Assembly (NCBI GenBank): GCA_963975425.1
Contig: CAXBGS010000005.1
Span: 62,001-126,000 of the forward strand
Direction: 5' to 3'
Origin: CAXBGS01 sp963975425
Lineage (GTDB): Bacteria; Planctomycetota; Planctomycetia; Pirellulales; Pirellulaceae
DNA length: 64,000 nucleotides
A program made the translations under genes and the position numbers. The notes beneath the pieces were generated by a model that saw only the letters and a list, made by a program, of their open reading frames with translations, searched no databases and was not told the origin of the DNA. Shown piece after piece: positions 18,248 to 27,112 of this stretch. How positions within the stretch are numbered: the first letter of the stretch is position 1; each line of letters begins with the position of its first letter.

Positions 18248-19609
18248 TTAGTTGCGGAACAACTCGCGGATGCCGTAGGTAAAGAAGGTGCTTAGACCGA
18301 AGTTGATGAGCTCTTCTTCACACTTGTACTGCAAGATCAGCGTATCGCCGGCTTGGATCAGTGGCCGTTGACGCGGATCGTTGATCGCTCCGGTCAAATC
18401 AATCTCAATCGCAACTTGTCCGTTACAGGGCGTCTTGCGAAGAATGTAAAGCTTTCCGGGTGGGACGGCGGTGACGCTGCCACCAAATCCGCCAATCTGC
18501 TGTTGGCCACCTTGGAACGCACCGGCACCAGCCAGAGCCATCGCTCCGAGCACATCCAAATCGTAGTCACGTGGCAGTGGGATTTCTCGTCCCGGCAATA
18601 GACCACCGGTGTAAAAGACTTCCGCTTCTCGTGATTCGATGTAAACGATGTCGCCGTCTTTCAGCTCGATCTGCTTTTGTGTGATGTTGGGCACCTCACC
18701 GGGTGGCAATCGCAGAGGAATCTTCAGGATCGACGGGTCCTCCGGCAATTCTGGTGGGCACGCACAAGGGTCCAACATCGCGGCACGTCTTTGTGCGTTG
18801 AACTGTTGCAGGAATTGTGCACGCTTGCGTTTGTCGGCTTCGTTGGCTCGCAGGATTTTGACTTCGTTCTTGGCATTGATACCGGGCAATCCACCGGTCT
18901 CAACCAAAGCGTGCAGAACATCGTTCTGATAGGCACGCAGCTTGACCAATCCACCACGTCCGCTCAAGTCGCTGCCGCCCCGTAGGAACTGAGCCGACAA
19001 GCTTTGTGTGGACAGTCCACCGCTCTGTCCCGTTCCGCCACCATCCTGACGAATCACGATCACGTCGTAAGTTCGCTCTTGAATGATTGTGACAATTGGA
19101 CGAGCTTTTTCTTCACGCAGAATGTCGTTGTCGATATACGATTCGCGAATCGCTTCGCGAACTTGTTCCAGCGTTAGGCCCTCGACATCCAGCGGCTCGA
19201 TCAAAGGCAGCGCGAGCGTGCCATCATCTTGAACCGCAATCGGAAAACCGATCGATGGCGGCAATGTACTGTCTTGCGAGGGGAAGTTAACCGGAGGCGG
19301 CTCTGGCGGAGCGTTTGGCGGATTGAACGGCAGCACACCTTCGATGTACACGCCCAAGATGTCACCACCAGAGATCAGGTAGTCACGTGGCGGTTCGAGC
19401 GAAAGCAGAGCAACGTCGACGGGAACCAAATCGTTCTTCGGCTCGGCAAAGAACTCAGGCGGCAACCGATTCGCGGGAACACCGTCGATCGGCTGGGTGA
19501 ATGCAGCACACCCGCTGAGTGCCGCGGCGAAAAAGCCCGCCGCGAGCGCCATCGTCGTTGTCCGAACAATCCGGAGCCGTCGACCGGCAGTTGTTACTTT
19601 CCTAGTCAT
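18248..19609 (-). CDS. Wza-like polysaccharide biosynthesis/export lipoprotein
   Basis: 453 residues. Lipoprotein signal with LSGC (Cys34). A Poly_export domain starts around DYLISGGDILGVYIEGVLP, then GTLALPLIEPLDVEGLTLEQVREAI, followed by SLBB-like regions up to the C terminus (GDTLILQYKCEEELI). Homologues form the outer-membrane channel for capsule or exopolysaccharide and work with a Wzc partner, here probably the autokinase at 52421. A Pro-rich insertion near residues 110-125 and the Gly/Gln-rich AFQGGQQQIGGFGG segment are notable. It is downstream of the acidic lipoprotein gene on the same strand. Confidence 0.92.
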   Translation of the reverse strand: MTRKVTTAGRRLRIVRTTTMALAAGFFAAALSGCAAFTQPIDGVPANRLPPEFFAEPKNDLVPVDVALLSLEPPRDYLISGGDILGVYIEGVLPFNPPNAPPEPPPVNFPSQDSTLPPSIGFPIAVQDDGTLALPLIEPLDVEGLTLEQVREAIRESYIDNDILREEKARPIVTIIQERTYDVIVIRQDGGGTGQSGGLSTQSLSAQFLRGGSDLSGRGGLVKLRAYQNDVLHALVETGGLPGINAKNEVKILRANEADKRKRAQFLQQFNAQRRAAMLDPCACPPELPEDPSILKIPLRLPPGEVPNITQKQIELKDGDIVYIESREAEVFYTGGLLPGREIPLPRDYDLDVLGAMALAGAGAFQGGQQQIGGFGGSVTAVPPGKLYILRKTPCNGQVAIEIDLTGAINDPRQRPLIQAGDTLILQYKCEEELINFGLSTFFTYGIRELFRN

Positions 19610-19765
19610 CCCTGAACTCTCTTCCTAGGGCCAAATACTTGTTGCGTCGATTCCGGCGTCGGTGCCGTTCATCCGCTGCAACAAACTCGTGTGCTCAAAC
19701 AATGGGTTTCATATAAGTTCGTCTTCGATCCGCGACGACGATTCGCCACGAACACAAGCCAGCGG

Positions 19766-20680
19766 CTACTCGAACACAAACGGCAATTCGTCTGAACCGG
19801 CTTCGACACTGTCGGTCGCCGGTTGTGGTGCATTGATTTGTGAACCAAAGACGTTCTGAATCAAAGTAGCTTCATCGCTCGCCGTATCTGCGACGCCACC
19901 GCGTCGATCGGCGATTTCGTACTCGGCCGAACCACGAGGAACCAAGTCGTCGCCGATTGACATGCCGTCGTCACCGAACGGGAATCCGCTGGAATTCTGA
20001 TACTGAACCGAGTCGTCGCCTTCTAAAGCGTCTTCCAAGGCACGTTCGATGGCGCCAGCCGGATCATCGCCAAGGTCCATCTCTTCGCCCGCATCCTCCG
20101 GTTGCTCTTCAATCTCGTCACGAGGTTCGGGTTGCGGAACAGGTTGTGGATAGAACGGGTTGTCCGCTTCTTCATCGCTGTCGCTATCGTGATAGCCCGC
20201 TAAAGGTGCGGCGACGAACGGCTGCGGTTGCTGTGGTCGTGAAACGTTTGGCCGAATGTTCGCCCAATGGCCTACACCGTCTTGCTCGGCGGCCTTCACG
20301 CCGAGCGGGTAGCCTTCAAAATACGCATTAACGGCTGCTTGCCCGTCTCGCGACTGATAACGCCAACCCCAGTAGGTGGTCGGTGCGACGGCGGGAATAC
20401 ACCCTGGCCCTCCGGCGGCAACGTCCGCATAGCCATCAAAAAATCCGGCTTTGAAATCGTTGTAATAGGTTTTGTTCTTGTAGCAATTCTTGACTCGATG
20501 CCACGCCTTGGCGGCGAGTGCCTGATTGCGATATCCGATCATGAACTCATCGATGCATTCCTGCTGTTTCACGGATCGGCATGCGCCATTGATCACAGAG
20601 CAGCCTGAAAATCCAAGCGACATCGCGCCGAGGCATCCCACCGCAACCATGCGTCGCCATGTTGATGATGTTGTGTTCAT
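19766..20680 (-). CDS. Acidic lipoprotein of unknown function, exopolysaccharide-locus associated
   Basis: 304 residues from ATG 20680; the frame stays open to 20803, but only this start puts a lipoprotein signal (FSGC, Cys27) at the N terminus. A conserved-looking Cys-, Tyr- and Trp-rich domain (about 27-150: VKQQECIDEFMIGYRN, YYNDFKAGFFDGYADVAAGG, YWGWRYQS) precedes a long acidic, Pro-rich, probably disordered half. No known family was recognised. Its position directly upstream of the wza-like gene suggests an envelope role in the same export system. Confidence 0.8.
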   Translation of the reverse strand: MNTTSSTWRRMVAVGCLGAMSLGFSGCSVINGACRSVKQQECIDEFMIGYRNQALAAKAWHRVKNCYKNKTYYNDFKAGFFDGYADVAAGGPGCIPAVAPTTYWGWRYQSRDGQAAVNAYFEGYPLGVKAAEQDGVGHWANIRPNVSRPQQPQPFVAAPLAGYHDSDSDEEADNPFYPQPVPQPEPRDEIEEQPEDAGEEMDLGDDPAGAIERALEDALEGDDSVQYQNSSGFPFGDDGMSIGDDLVPRGSAEYEIADRRGGVADTASDEATLIQNVFGSQINAPQPATDSVEAGSDELPFVFE

Positions 20681-21258
20681 TATTTTTCCATCCATGGGTC
20701 GTCCGACGTCAGTGAGGGTTGGCCCCCCCACTGAATGCAAACCAACTGTGCGCCAAACGACGTTCGCTTCAGATAACAAGATGTATCTGGCCCGAAGCTT
20801 CATTTGGCCCCCCTAGCCGGCGAGGCACTCAGTGTTTCAGTCATACTGGTCGTGCAGATTATCCGCTTTGGATCCCTGCTCTGCGGTAGTTATCGCCGCT
20901 TCGAAGGTTCGGGATTAGCCAAAAGTGCGGAAAAGACCGGCTGTGCCGATTAACCGGCTGAAACAATGGCTACGGAGATCCCTCTGGTAGGGTGGGAGCC
21001 ATTCGGATGGTGACGATTGCGTCGGGGTTTCACGCAGGTGTCACGAATGCTGAGAATTTTTCACAGTCAGACCGTTACGGCAACGTAGTTAAGATTTATA
21101 CTGCGAACCTGCGTGGCGAACATGTTGACCATTCCAATTACGTCGCCTCGTACACTTTTTCCAAGCACGGACCAATGGCTACCATGTAGCCAATCGGTGA
21201 ACCTCGTCTGATTTCACCGAATCGATTCCGATGCCCGATACGAGCACAAGTAAACCTT
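20681..21258. promoter_or_regulatory. 578-bp divergent control region of the exopolysaccharide locus
   Basis: No gene is supported. The region lies between the minus-strand export genes and the plus-strand array, so it must hold both promoters, though no consensus pair was pinned down. Toward the right it contains a structured segment: tagcca (20916-20921) can pair with tggcta (20967-20972), while the overlapping aatggct (20965-20971) can instead pair with agccatt (20997-21003), which also encloses a small ccct/aggg hairpin. The two pairings exclude each other. Confidence 0.45.
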
Positions 21259-22833
21259 ATGTCATTGCTGATCGCATTGTGCTTTCTTCTTTCGCTTGTC
21301 ACATCTTTGATGCTGGTGGCAAGTGTCAGGACGCTAGCGCTGCAATGGGGCTTCGTCGACCAACCCGATCGCGACAGAAAGCTTCACCGCCAACCGATCG
21401 CACTCTGCGGCGGCGTTGCGGTATTCGCCGCGCTGGTCATTAGCTTGCTTGCTGTCATTCAAATCGACCGCCGTTTCGGCATGTACGAATTGGGTGTGAT
21501 CCAAAGCAATTGGTACGTCTTGTTTTTCGCGGCGGGTGCAATTTTGCTCGTGGGCCTAGTTGACGACGCCTTTAGTCTTCGCGGTCGCCAGAAATTGCTG
21601 CTTCAGTTCTTGATCATCGCGGCCCTGGTGGGCAGCGGCACCGTTGTTGAAATCATCAGCGTATTTGGCAAAGAATTGCACTTGGGCGTATTCGCGTACC
21701 CGATCACGGTCTTATGGCTGCTGATCGCCGTCAATGCTCTAAACCTGATCGATGGCGCCGATGGCATGGCGACGACGGTTGGTTGCTTCGTAAGCGCCGG
21801 ACTCGCCCTGCTTGCTTGGCAAACGGGATCAACGCTTGGTGCGGTTGTCGCGATTTCATTGTCGGGTGCTTTGGTCGGCTTTCTGTTTTTCAACCGTCCG
21901 CCGGCCAGCATCTTTCTTGGCGATGCCGGCAGCATGATGATCGGGCTGTTCGTCGGCGTCCTCGCCGTCTGGAGCAGCGTGAAGGAATCGACCGTGCTCG
22001 CGTCAGCGCCAGTGGCGATCCTCGCATTGCCCCTGTTCGATTCTAGCGCGGCGATCCTGCGTCGGTGGCTGACCGGTCGCAGCATTTATGCAACCGACCG
22101 AGCTCACCTGCATCACTTGCTGCAAGAGAAATTCGGATCGCGCGGGATGCTGCTGGTCGTGGCGGGACTCTGTGCAGTGACCACCTTCCTTGCGGTGTTC
22201 TCAAGCTATTACGGCATTCCCTGGTTGGCTGGCGTGGGTGTCATTGCGGCACTGGCAATTCTCGTCTTCACTCGTTCATTCGGGCATGCAGAAGCACGTT
22301 TGGTGCTAGGGAAAATGGCGGCTTTCACAAATTCATTCCTGGCTTCGTCGCCGGGCGGAGTGATGGCCAAGCAGCATCATCGCCTGTCGTTGCAGGGAAG
22401 TGGTCGCTGGGAAACAATCTGGGAACCCCTTGTTGAGTTCGCTAAGTCTCACGATCTGGCAAAGGTAAAAATCGATCTGAGCTTGGCATGGCTGCACGAG
22501 GGATATCACGCGACCTGGAACAGCGTTCAAATGCCTGAACGTGCATTTCAAATGTGCGTGCGGTTGCCACTGTTCACTCACCAAACGCGCGACGGCGCGC
22601 CTATTTGTATCGGTCGGCTCGAAATCATTGCGGCCGCGAACGACCCAACCGTTTACGAACGCATTGCCGACCTGAGTGAAAAGCTTGTCGATCTTGGTCC
22701 GCAAATTGACTTGATCATTGCGGACCTAGAAACACGACACCAGAAATCAAAACAGGTTGTCGCCGTGGCCGATCGAGACGTCAACAGCGACCAGCTTGTC
22801 AACAAGTCGGTGTCGGTTCCGAATGCGTCGTAG
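21259..22833 (+). CDS. WecA-like initiating glycosyltransferase with C-terminal extension
   Basis: 524 residues. The membrane domain (1-340) has VDD 101-103, NALNLIDGADG 159-169, FLGDAGS 219-225 and HLHH 283-286, the signature set of polyprenyl-phosphate HexNAc-1-phosphate transferases. It should start repeat-unit synthesis for this locus. After the last helix (about 325-338) come some 180 soluble residues not present in ordinary WecA, with WETIWEPLVEFAKSH and ending in a charged tail. It is the first plus-strand gene of the array. Its stop codon lies in a hairpin (22822-22857) that may act as a terminator or attenuator. Confidence 0.9.
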   Translation: MSLLIALCFLLSLVTSLMLVASVRTLALQWGFVDQPDRDRKLHRQPIALCGGVAVFAALVISLLAVIQIDRRFGMYELGVIQSNWYVLFFAAGAILLVGLVDDAFSLRGRQKLLLQFLIIAALVGSGTVVEIISVFGKELHLGVFAYPITVLWLLIAVNALNLIDGADGMATTVGCFVSAGLALLAWQTGSTLGAVVAISLSGALVGFLFFNRPPASIFLGDAGSMMIGLFVGVLAVWSSVKESTVLASAPVAILALPLFDSSAAILRRWLTGRSIYATDRAHLHHLLQEKFGSRGMLLVVAGLCAVTTFLAVFSSYYGIPWLAGVGVIAALAILVFTRSFGHAEARLVLGKMAAFTNSFLASSPGGVMAKQHHRLSLQGSGRWETIWEPLVEFAKSHDLAKVKIDLSLAWLHEGYHATWNSVQMPERAFQMCVRLPLFTHQTRDGAPICIGRLEIIAAANDPTVYERIADLSEKLVDLGPQIDLIIADLETRHQKSKQVVAVADRDVNSDQLVNKSVSVPNAS

Positions 22834-22857
22834 GACGCGTCATATCCGACGCATTTT
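22822..22857 (+). terminator. Possible terminator or attenuator overlapping the stop codon
   Basis: aatgcgtcg (22822-22830) pairs perfectly with cgacgcatt (22847-22855), followed by a short T run (22854-22857). The 16-base loop contains the TAG stop. The long loop and short T tract weaken the case. Its place just upstream of a NusG-like gene makes read-through control conceivable. Confidence 0.45.
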
Positions 22858-23331
22858 CGCATCGATCGATCCGCCCCCTTCGATTCACATCGATGCCGGC
22901 CTCCGTCTTGGCCCTCTCGTTACCGGGCTTACTACGAAAGCGCCCCCGAACCACACCGACCCTTTTGTCGCACAAAGTCGCCCGGGCTGGATTAAGGCGC
23001 CCTTTCGCCCCCAATCTTGCCGTTTCGATTCGGTCTGCAAACGCAAGGGTCTCACCAGGTCTCGTATCGATCAAATCGATATTGCCAACATATATTGCCA
23101 GTCTTGACACCTGTGCCGACTCCTCCGCCGACGTCTGTTCGATTGTGATTCAAAAGCAAGTTGAATCCTTGTCAATCCTCTAGCAATCAATCATTCTGAC
23201 CGGTTCCAATGCAGTCGAAAGAGTGTGTTTAATCGTTGTTTTTATGGGTGATGGTCACCCACGTGGACGAAGTCCGCGCCGACAGAACGTTATCCATTTG
23301 ACGCCGAGGTGGGCATCTGCCCACGCAGCGG
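22834..23331. other. 498-bp spacer, no gene seen
   Basis: Apart from the hairpin at its left edge, no coding frame with family resemblance is visible. It is the leader of the NusG-like gene and may hold its promoter and target site; no copy of the enterobacterial ops element was found. Confidence 0.5.
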
Positions 23332-23961
23332 ATGATGGCAATGCTTTTCATTCCCGCGTCGATCTGCGACGCATCACTTCCGACACGATCCGAATTGCCA
23401 ATACTACCGCCAGAACCAGACTGCTACCCGAGCGACTTGCTCGATCGGGACGACGCGTCGGAAGGGACCTGGTGGATGATGTACACCAAGTCCAGGCAAG
23501 AAAAGCAATTGATGCGGCGACTGCGGCGACTTGAAATCCCCTACTACGGACCACAGATCGAAAAACGCCAGCGTTCGCCGTCCGGGCGAATCCGCACGTC
23601 CTACGTCCCACTATTCACCAACTATGTGTTCGCATGCGGCGACGACGAGGCCAGGTACAAGGCGGTCTGCACGGGCTGTATTCAAAAAGTAACCGAGATC
23701 ACGGACGCACCCGAGTTCCTTCACGATCTACGACAGATTCGCAGCCTGATTGTTATGGGAGTCCCGCTCACGATCGAAAGTCGACTCGAAGCCGGGCAAC
23801 CGGTGCGTGTGCGAAGCGGATCATTTGCCGGATACGAAGGGATCGTACTCCGTCGCGAACAAGAAACACGACTGTTGGTTTGCGTGCGGTTTATGGAACA
23901 GGGTGTCAGCGTCAAACTCGAAGACTGTCAGTTGGAACCCATTGGTTCGCGCCCTGAATGA
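23332..23961 (+). CDS. NusG/RfaH-family specialised transcription antiterminator
   Basis: 209 residues. A 45-residue N-terminal leader precedes the NGN domain (about 47-120: WWMMYTKSRQEKQLMRRL, YVPLFTNYVF) and a KOW domain (about 155-195: SGSFAGYEGIVLRREQETR). It is not the housekeeping NusG, since the usual secE/rpl neighbours are missing. In RfaH, UpxY and LoaP systems, paralogues in polysaccharide loci let RNA polymerase pass terminators in long operons. That role fits here, at the head of a roughly 24-kb co-oriented array. The ATG at 23332 is the first of three close Met codons; no strong ribosome binding site is seen. Confidence 0.88.
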   Translation: MMAMLFIPASICDASLPTRSELPILPPEPDCYPSDLLDRDDASEGTWWMMYTKSRQEKQLMRRLRRLEIPYYGPQIEKRQRSPSGRIRTSYVPLFTNYVFACGDDEARYKAVCTGCIQKVTEITDAPEFLHDLRQIRSLIVMGVPLTIESRLEAGQPVRVRSGSFAGYEGIVLRREQETRLLVCVRFMEQGVSVKLEDCQLEPIGSRPE

Positions 23962-24104
23962 TTCACATTGAAGCCGTTACATCGACAACGCAACGTGACG
24001 CGAAGTCGAGATCCAAAAGTTGAATCTGATCTGCATCCATGCGACGTGCATCAAATTGACACACACTTTCACCGCGACTAGATCGCTCAAATCTAAACAA
24101 TGGC

Positions 24105-24125
24105 GGTTGAACGAATTGTTCGACC
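24105..24125 (+). promoter_or_regulatory. Hairpin between the antiterminator and UDP-glucose dehydrogenase genes
   Basis: ggttgaac (24105-24112) and gttcgacc (24118-24125) form an 8-bp stem with one G-T wobble around loop gaatt. It sits in the 248-bp spacer 85 bp upstream of the next start codon. It lacks a T tract, so it is not a standard terminator. It could be a pause or recruitment hairpin for the NusG-like factor (inference). Confidence 0.4.
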
Positions 24126-24209
24126 AACTACGTTTGCCAGTGATCCGTCGTGCTGCTTACGTTAACAGCCCGCTTACCGTTACCTCGATACGTTCTTAGT
24201 TAATTCGGC

Positions 24210-25637
24210 ATGACTCGTTCACCACAAACGTCCAAACAAAAGATCGGCCCGGTCACAAAAATATGTTGCATCGGTGCAGGCTATGTCGGGGGCCCGACAA
24301 TGGCGATGATCGCCAAAAAATGTCCGCACATCGATGTGCGTGTGGTGGATATCAATGAAGCCCGAATCGCGCAGTGGAACTCGGACGTACTGCCGATCTA
24401 TGAGCCCGGGCTGAACGAAGTGGTCAAAGAGTGCCGCGGACGCAACCTGACCTTCACAACGGCGGTGGACGAATCAATCCGCGGCGCCGACATGGTCTTC
24501 ATTTCTGTCAACACGCCGACGAAGACGTTTGGCGTGGGAGCCGGCCGAGCCGCCAATCTCGAGTTCATCGAAAAGTGTGCAAGGAAGATTGCGGAGGTTT
24601 CCGAAGGTCACAAGATCGTGGTGGAAAAATCAACGCTGCCCGTACGTACCGCTGAAGCCGTCAAAACAATTCTGTCCAGCACCACCAATGGCGCATCGTT
24701 TGACGTCCTTAGCAATCCAGAGTTCCTGGCCGAAGGGACCGCGATCGAAGACCTATTGGAACCCGACCGTGTCTTGATCGGCGGCGAGAGCGAGGCCGCA
24801 ATCAATGCCCTTGTCGATGTTTACGCCAACTGGGTGCCACGCGAGCGGTTGTTGACAACGAATCTTTGGAGCAGCGAGTTATCGAAACTAACCGCGAACG
24901 CGTTCTTGGCCCAACGAGTTTCATCGATCAACGCCATCTCGGCACTCTGCGAAGCAACCGAAGCGGATGTCGATGAAGTCGCACTGGCAATCGGAACCGA
25001 CTCGCGGATCGGCCCCAAATTCCTAAAAGCATCCGTCGGTTTCGGAGGCAGCTGTTTTCAGAAAGACATATTGAACCTCGTTTATCTTTGTGAATACTTT
25101 GGACTTCCCGAAGCCGCAGAGTACTGGGAACAAGTCGTAAAGATGAACGACTTTCAAAAGAGTCGTTTCGTCACTCGAATCGTACGCACCTTGTTCAATA
25201 CGGTCTCGGACAAAAAGATCGCGGTGTGGGGATTCGCGTTCAAAAAAGACACGAACGATACTCGCGAGTCGGCGGCCATCTATGTCTGCCGCGACCTGTT
25301 GCTCGAAAAAGCTAAGCTTTCCATTTACGACCCGCGGGTGACCAAGGAACAGATCCATCGCGACTTGACCGAGGCCATCCTGGCGTCAGGTGTCGACGCG
25401 AACACTTGCGATGCATTGCTGCAAACTAACGTTGAAATCGCCGACAGTTGCGATTCCTCCGCCGCCGATGCACACGCGATCGCTCTGTTGACCGAATGGG
25501 ACGAATTTGCTGAAGCGGACTTCAAGACGATCCATGCCTCAATGAAAAAACCCGCGTTCATTTTCGACGGACGCAACACACTGAAAAAGTTGTCGCTTGA
25601 CGACCTCGGATTCAGATATTTCGGAATCGGATTTTAG
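24210..25637 (+). CDS. ugd: UDP-glucose 6-dehydrogenase, eukaryote-like type
   Basis: 475 residues. It oxidises UDP-glucose to UDP-glucuronate with NAD. Rossmann motif CCIGAGYVGGPT at 19-30; catalytic Cys282 in GFGGSCFQKD; C-terminal FAFKKDTNDTRESAAI. The FGVGAGRAANLEFIEKCARKI stretch and the length match the animal/plant-like subgroup more than short bacterial Ugd. Product UDP-GlcA can feed the epimerase at 31257 and explains an acidic polymer. The GT4 gene follows after 9 bp, so the two are probably cotranscribed. Confidence 0.95.
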   Translation: MTRSPQTSKQKIGPVTKICCIGAGYVGGPTMAMIAKKCPHIDVRVVDINEARIAQWNSDVLPIYEPGLNEVVKECRGRNLTFTTAVDESIRGADMVFISVNTPTKTFGVGAGRAANLEFIEKCARKIAEVSEGHKIVVEKSTLPVRTAEAVKTILSSTTNGASFDVLSNPEFLAEGTAIEDLLEPDRVLIGGESEAAINALVDVYANWVPRERLLTTNLWSSELSKLTANAFLAQRVSSINAISALCEATEADVDEVALAIGTDSRIGPKFLKASVGFGGSCFQKDILNLVYLCEYFGLPEAAEYWEQVVKMNDFQKSRFVTRIVRTLFNTVSDKKIAVWGFAFKKDTNDTRESAAIYVCRDLLLEKAKLSIYDPRVTKEQIHRDLTEAILASGVDANTCDALLQTNVEIADSCDSSAADAHAIALLTEWDEFAEADFKTIHASMKKPAFIFDGRNTLKKLSLDDLGFRYFGIGF

Positions 25638-25646
25638 GCGACCCGC

Positions 25647-26924
25647 GTGAACGACGGGAAACCCCGGGTTGTCTTCCTCAACCGTTGCTATTGGCCTGAC
25701 ACCGAAGCAACCGGGCAATTGCTAGAGGATTTGTGCGGCCACTTGTCCGAATCGTACGACGTCCACGTCGTCTGCGGTCAACCTAATAGCCCCAAAGCTG
25801 GCGTCCAGTTTTTAGAGCGCGGAATACAGGTCCGAGACGGCATTTCGATTCATCGCGTTCGCCACACTCGTTTCGCCAAGCGAGTCCCTGCTGGCCGTAT
25901 CATCAACCTGCTGTCCTTTTCCAAAGCGGCGTCACGATACCTTTCAAAAACCGATTTGAATGCTGACATCCTGGTCACCGAGACCGACCCGTTCCTGTTG
26001 CCCATCGTCGCATCAAAACATGCAAAGCGGTCGGGCGCTAAACTGATCTCTTATCTACAAGACATTTACCCTGACGTCGCCGAAGCGATTGGCAAAGCCA
26101 GCGACGGTTTCATCACACGACAGATCCGCCGTCGTCTGCGATCCGCCTACCAAGCATCGCAGCGAGTCATCGTGCTAGGTTCGTGCATGAAAGAACGCCT
26201 TGCGTCGAAGCCCTGGAAAATCGATGCGAACAAAATCGAAATCATCCCGAATTGGGCCGACACCGAATCGATACGTCCGGTCGACGTGATCGAGAATCCG
26301 TTCCGTACCCGCGAAGGACTGCGAAACCGGTTCGTCGTGATGCACAGCGGGAACATGGGGCTGACGCAACGATTGGATGTACTGGTGCGTGCGGCAACTT
26401 CGAATCGCTGGCCCCCTAACGCCGTCCTGATGCTGGTCGGTGATGGCGCGGCAAAACCATCGCTGCAGCAACAGGTCGAAAGCTTAGACGGTCAGGTCGA
26501 TTTTGACTTAAAAGATCGAATTCGGTTCTTGCCCTATCAGCCTCGTGAACAACTGGCCGAAAGCTTGTCCGCGGGTGACGTCCACATCGTATCGATGCAT
26601 CAAAGCATCACCGGATGCCTTTGTCCCAGTAAGTTGTATGGAATTCTTGCTGCCGGACGCGGGGTGATCGCAGTCGCGAATCCAGACACCGATTTGGCAC
26701 AAACCGTTAGCCAGAACGAACTGGGCTGGGTTTGTCAGCCTGGATCTCACGAAGAGATCGCTGAGTGCGTCAAGCAAGCTTGCCTGTCGCCAGAGGGATG
26801 TGCGGAAATGGGGCAACGAGCGCGTCAAATCGCCGAATCGACCTTTGATCGCAAAGTTGTGACGGGCCGATTCAAAGAACTATTGGACTCGGTCCACCAA
26901 CAGGAACCGGCGCAGAAACAGTGA
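25647..26924 (+). CDS. Glycosyltransferase family 4, WcaI-like
   Basis: 425 residues, GT-B fold. The N-terminal half resembles colanic-acid WcaI-type enzymes (LNRCYWPDTEATGQLLEDL). The C-terminal donor domain has the SGNMGLTQRLDVLVRA and CLCPSKLYGILAAGRGVIAV segments with the conserved Lys/Glu-type pocket. It should add a sugar to the lipid-linked repeat unit from a nucleotide sugar at the cytoplasmic face. GTG start at 25647. The C terminus (PAQKQ) and the stop codon fall inside the 18-bp tandem repeat array, so the repeat sets the last residues. Confidence 0.9.
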   Translation: MNDGKPRVVFLNRCYWPDTEATGQLLEDLCGHLSESYDVHVVCGQPNSPKAGVQFLERGIQVRDGISIHRVRHTRFAKRVPAGRIINLLSFSKAASRYLSKTDLNADILVTETDPFLLPIVASKHAKRSGAKLISYLQDIYPDVAEAIGKASDGFITRQIRRRLRSAYQASQRVIVLGSCMKERLASKPWKIDANKIEIIPNWADTESIRPVDVIENPFRTREGLRNRFVVMHSGNMGLTQRLDVLVRAATSNRWPPNAVLMLVGDGAAKPSLQQQVESLDGQVDFDLKDRIRFLPYQPREQLAESLSAGDVHIVSMHQSITGCLCPSKLYGILAAGRGVIAVANPDTDLAQTVSQNELGWVCQPGSHEEIAECVKQACLSPEGCAEMGQRARQIAESTFDRKVVTGRFKELLDSVHQQEPAQKQ

Positions 26925-26983
26925 TCAATGCAGAAACAGTGATCAATGCAGAAACAGTGATCAGCGCAAAAACATTGATCAGC
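26912..26983. repeat. Four 18-bp tandem repeats across a stop codon
   Basis: gcagaaacagtgatcaat at 26912-26929 and 26930-26947 is identical; 26948-26965 differs in its last three bases; 26966-26983 has two further changes. The first copy contains the TGA of the GT4 gene. A short frame starting at GTG 26921 reads the array as hexapeptides such as NAETVI. Confidence 0.92.
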
Positions 26984-27103
26984 GCAACCACGTCGGTGCT
27001 TGGAAAGTTTTCGTACCGATCAAGATTTGGTAGTCTAAGTGGGTTTCAATGCGATACTTATCGATATCTCTTCGCCAATCGGCAACGGACCGTCTACTTT
27101 TAG
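26921..27103 (+). CDS. Possible 60-residue repeat-derived peptide (doubtful)
   Basis: GTG at 26921 overlaps the GT4 stop as GTGA, the arrangement used for translational coupling. It reads a frame of 60 codons whose first 20 residues are hexapeptide repeats (INAETV, ISAKTL). No transmembrane segment or known family. It could simply be a by-product of the 18-bp repeats, and the latter half looks random. Listed for completeness at low confidence. Confidence 0.15.
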   Translation: MINAETVINAETVISAKTLISATTSVLGKFSYRSRFGSLSGFQCDTYRYLFANRQRTVYF

Positions 27104-27112
27104 ACCATTCTA

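Noticed and set aside
20860..21010. c-di-GMP or cobalamin riboswitch in the divergent spacer
   Set aside because: Stem-forming words are present but the conserved core sequences of those classes were not found.
20992..21189. 65-codon frame in the divergent spacer
   Set aside because: No family features, and it overlaps the structured leader.
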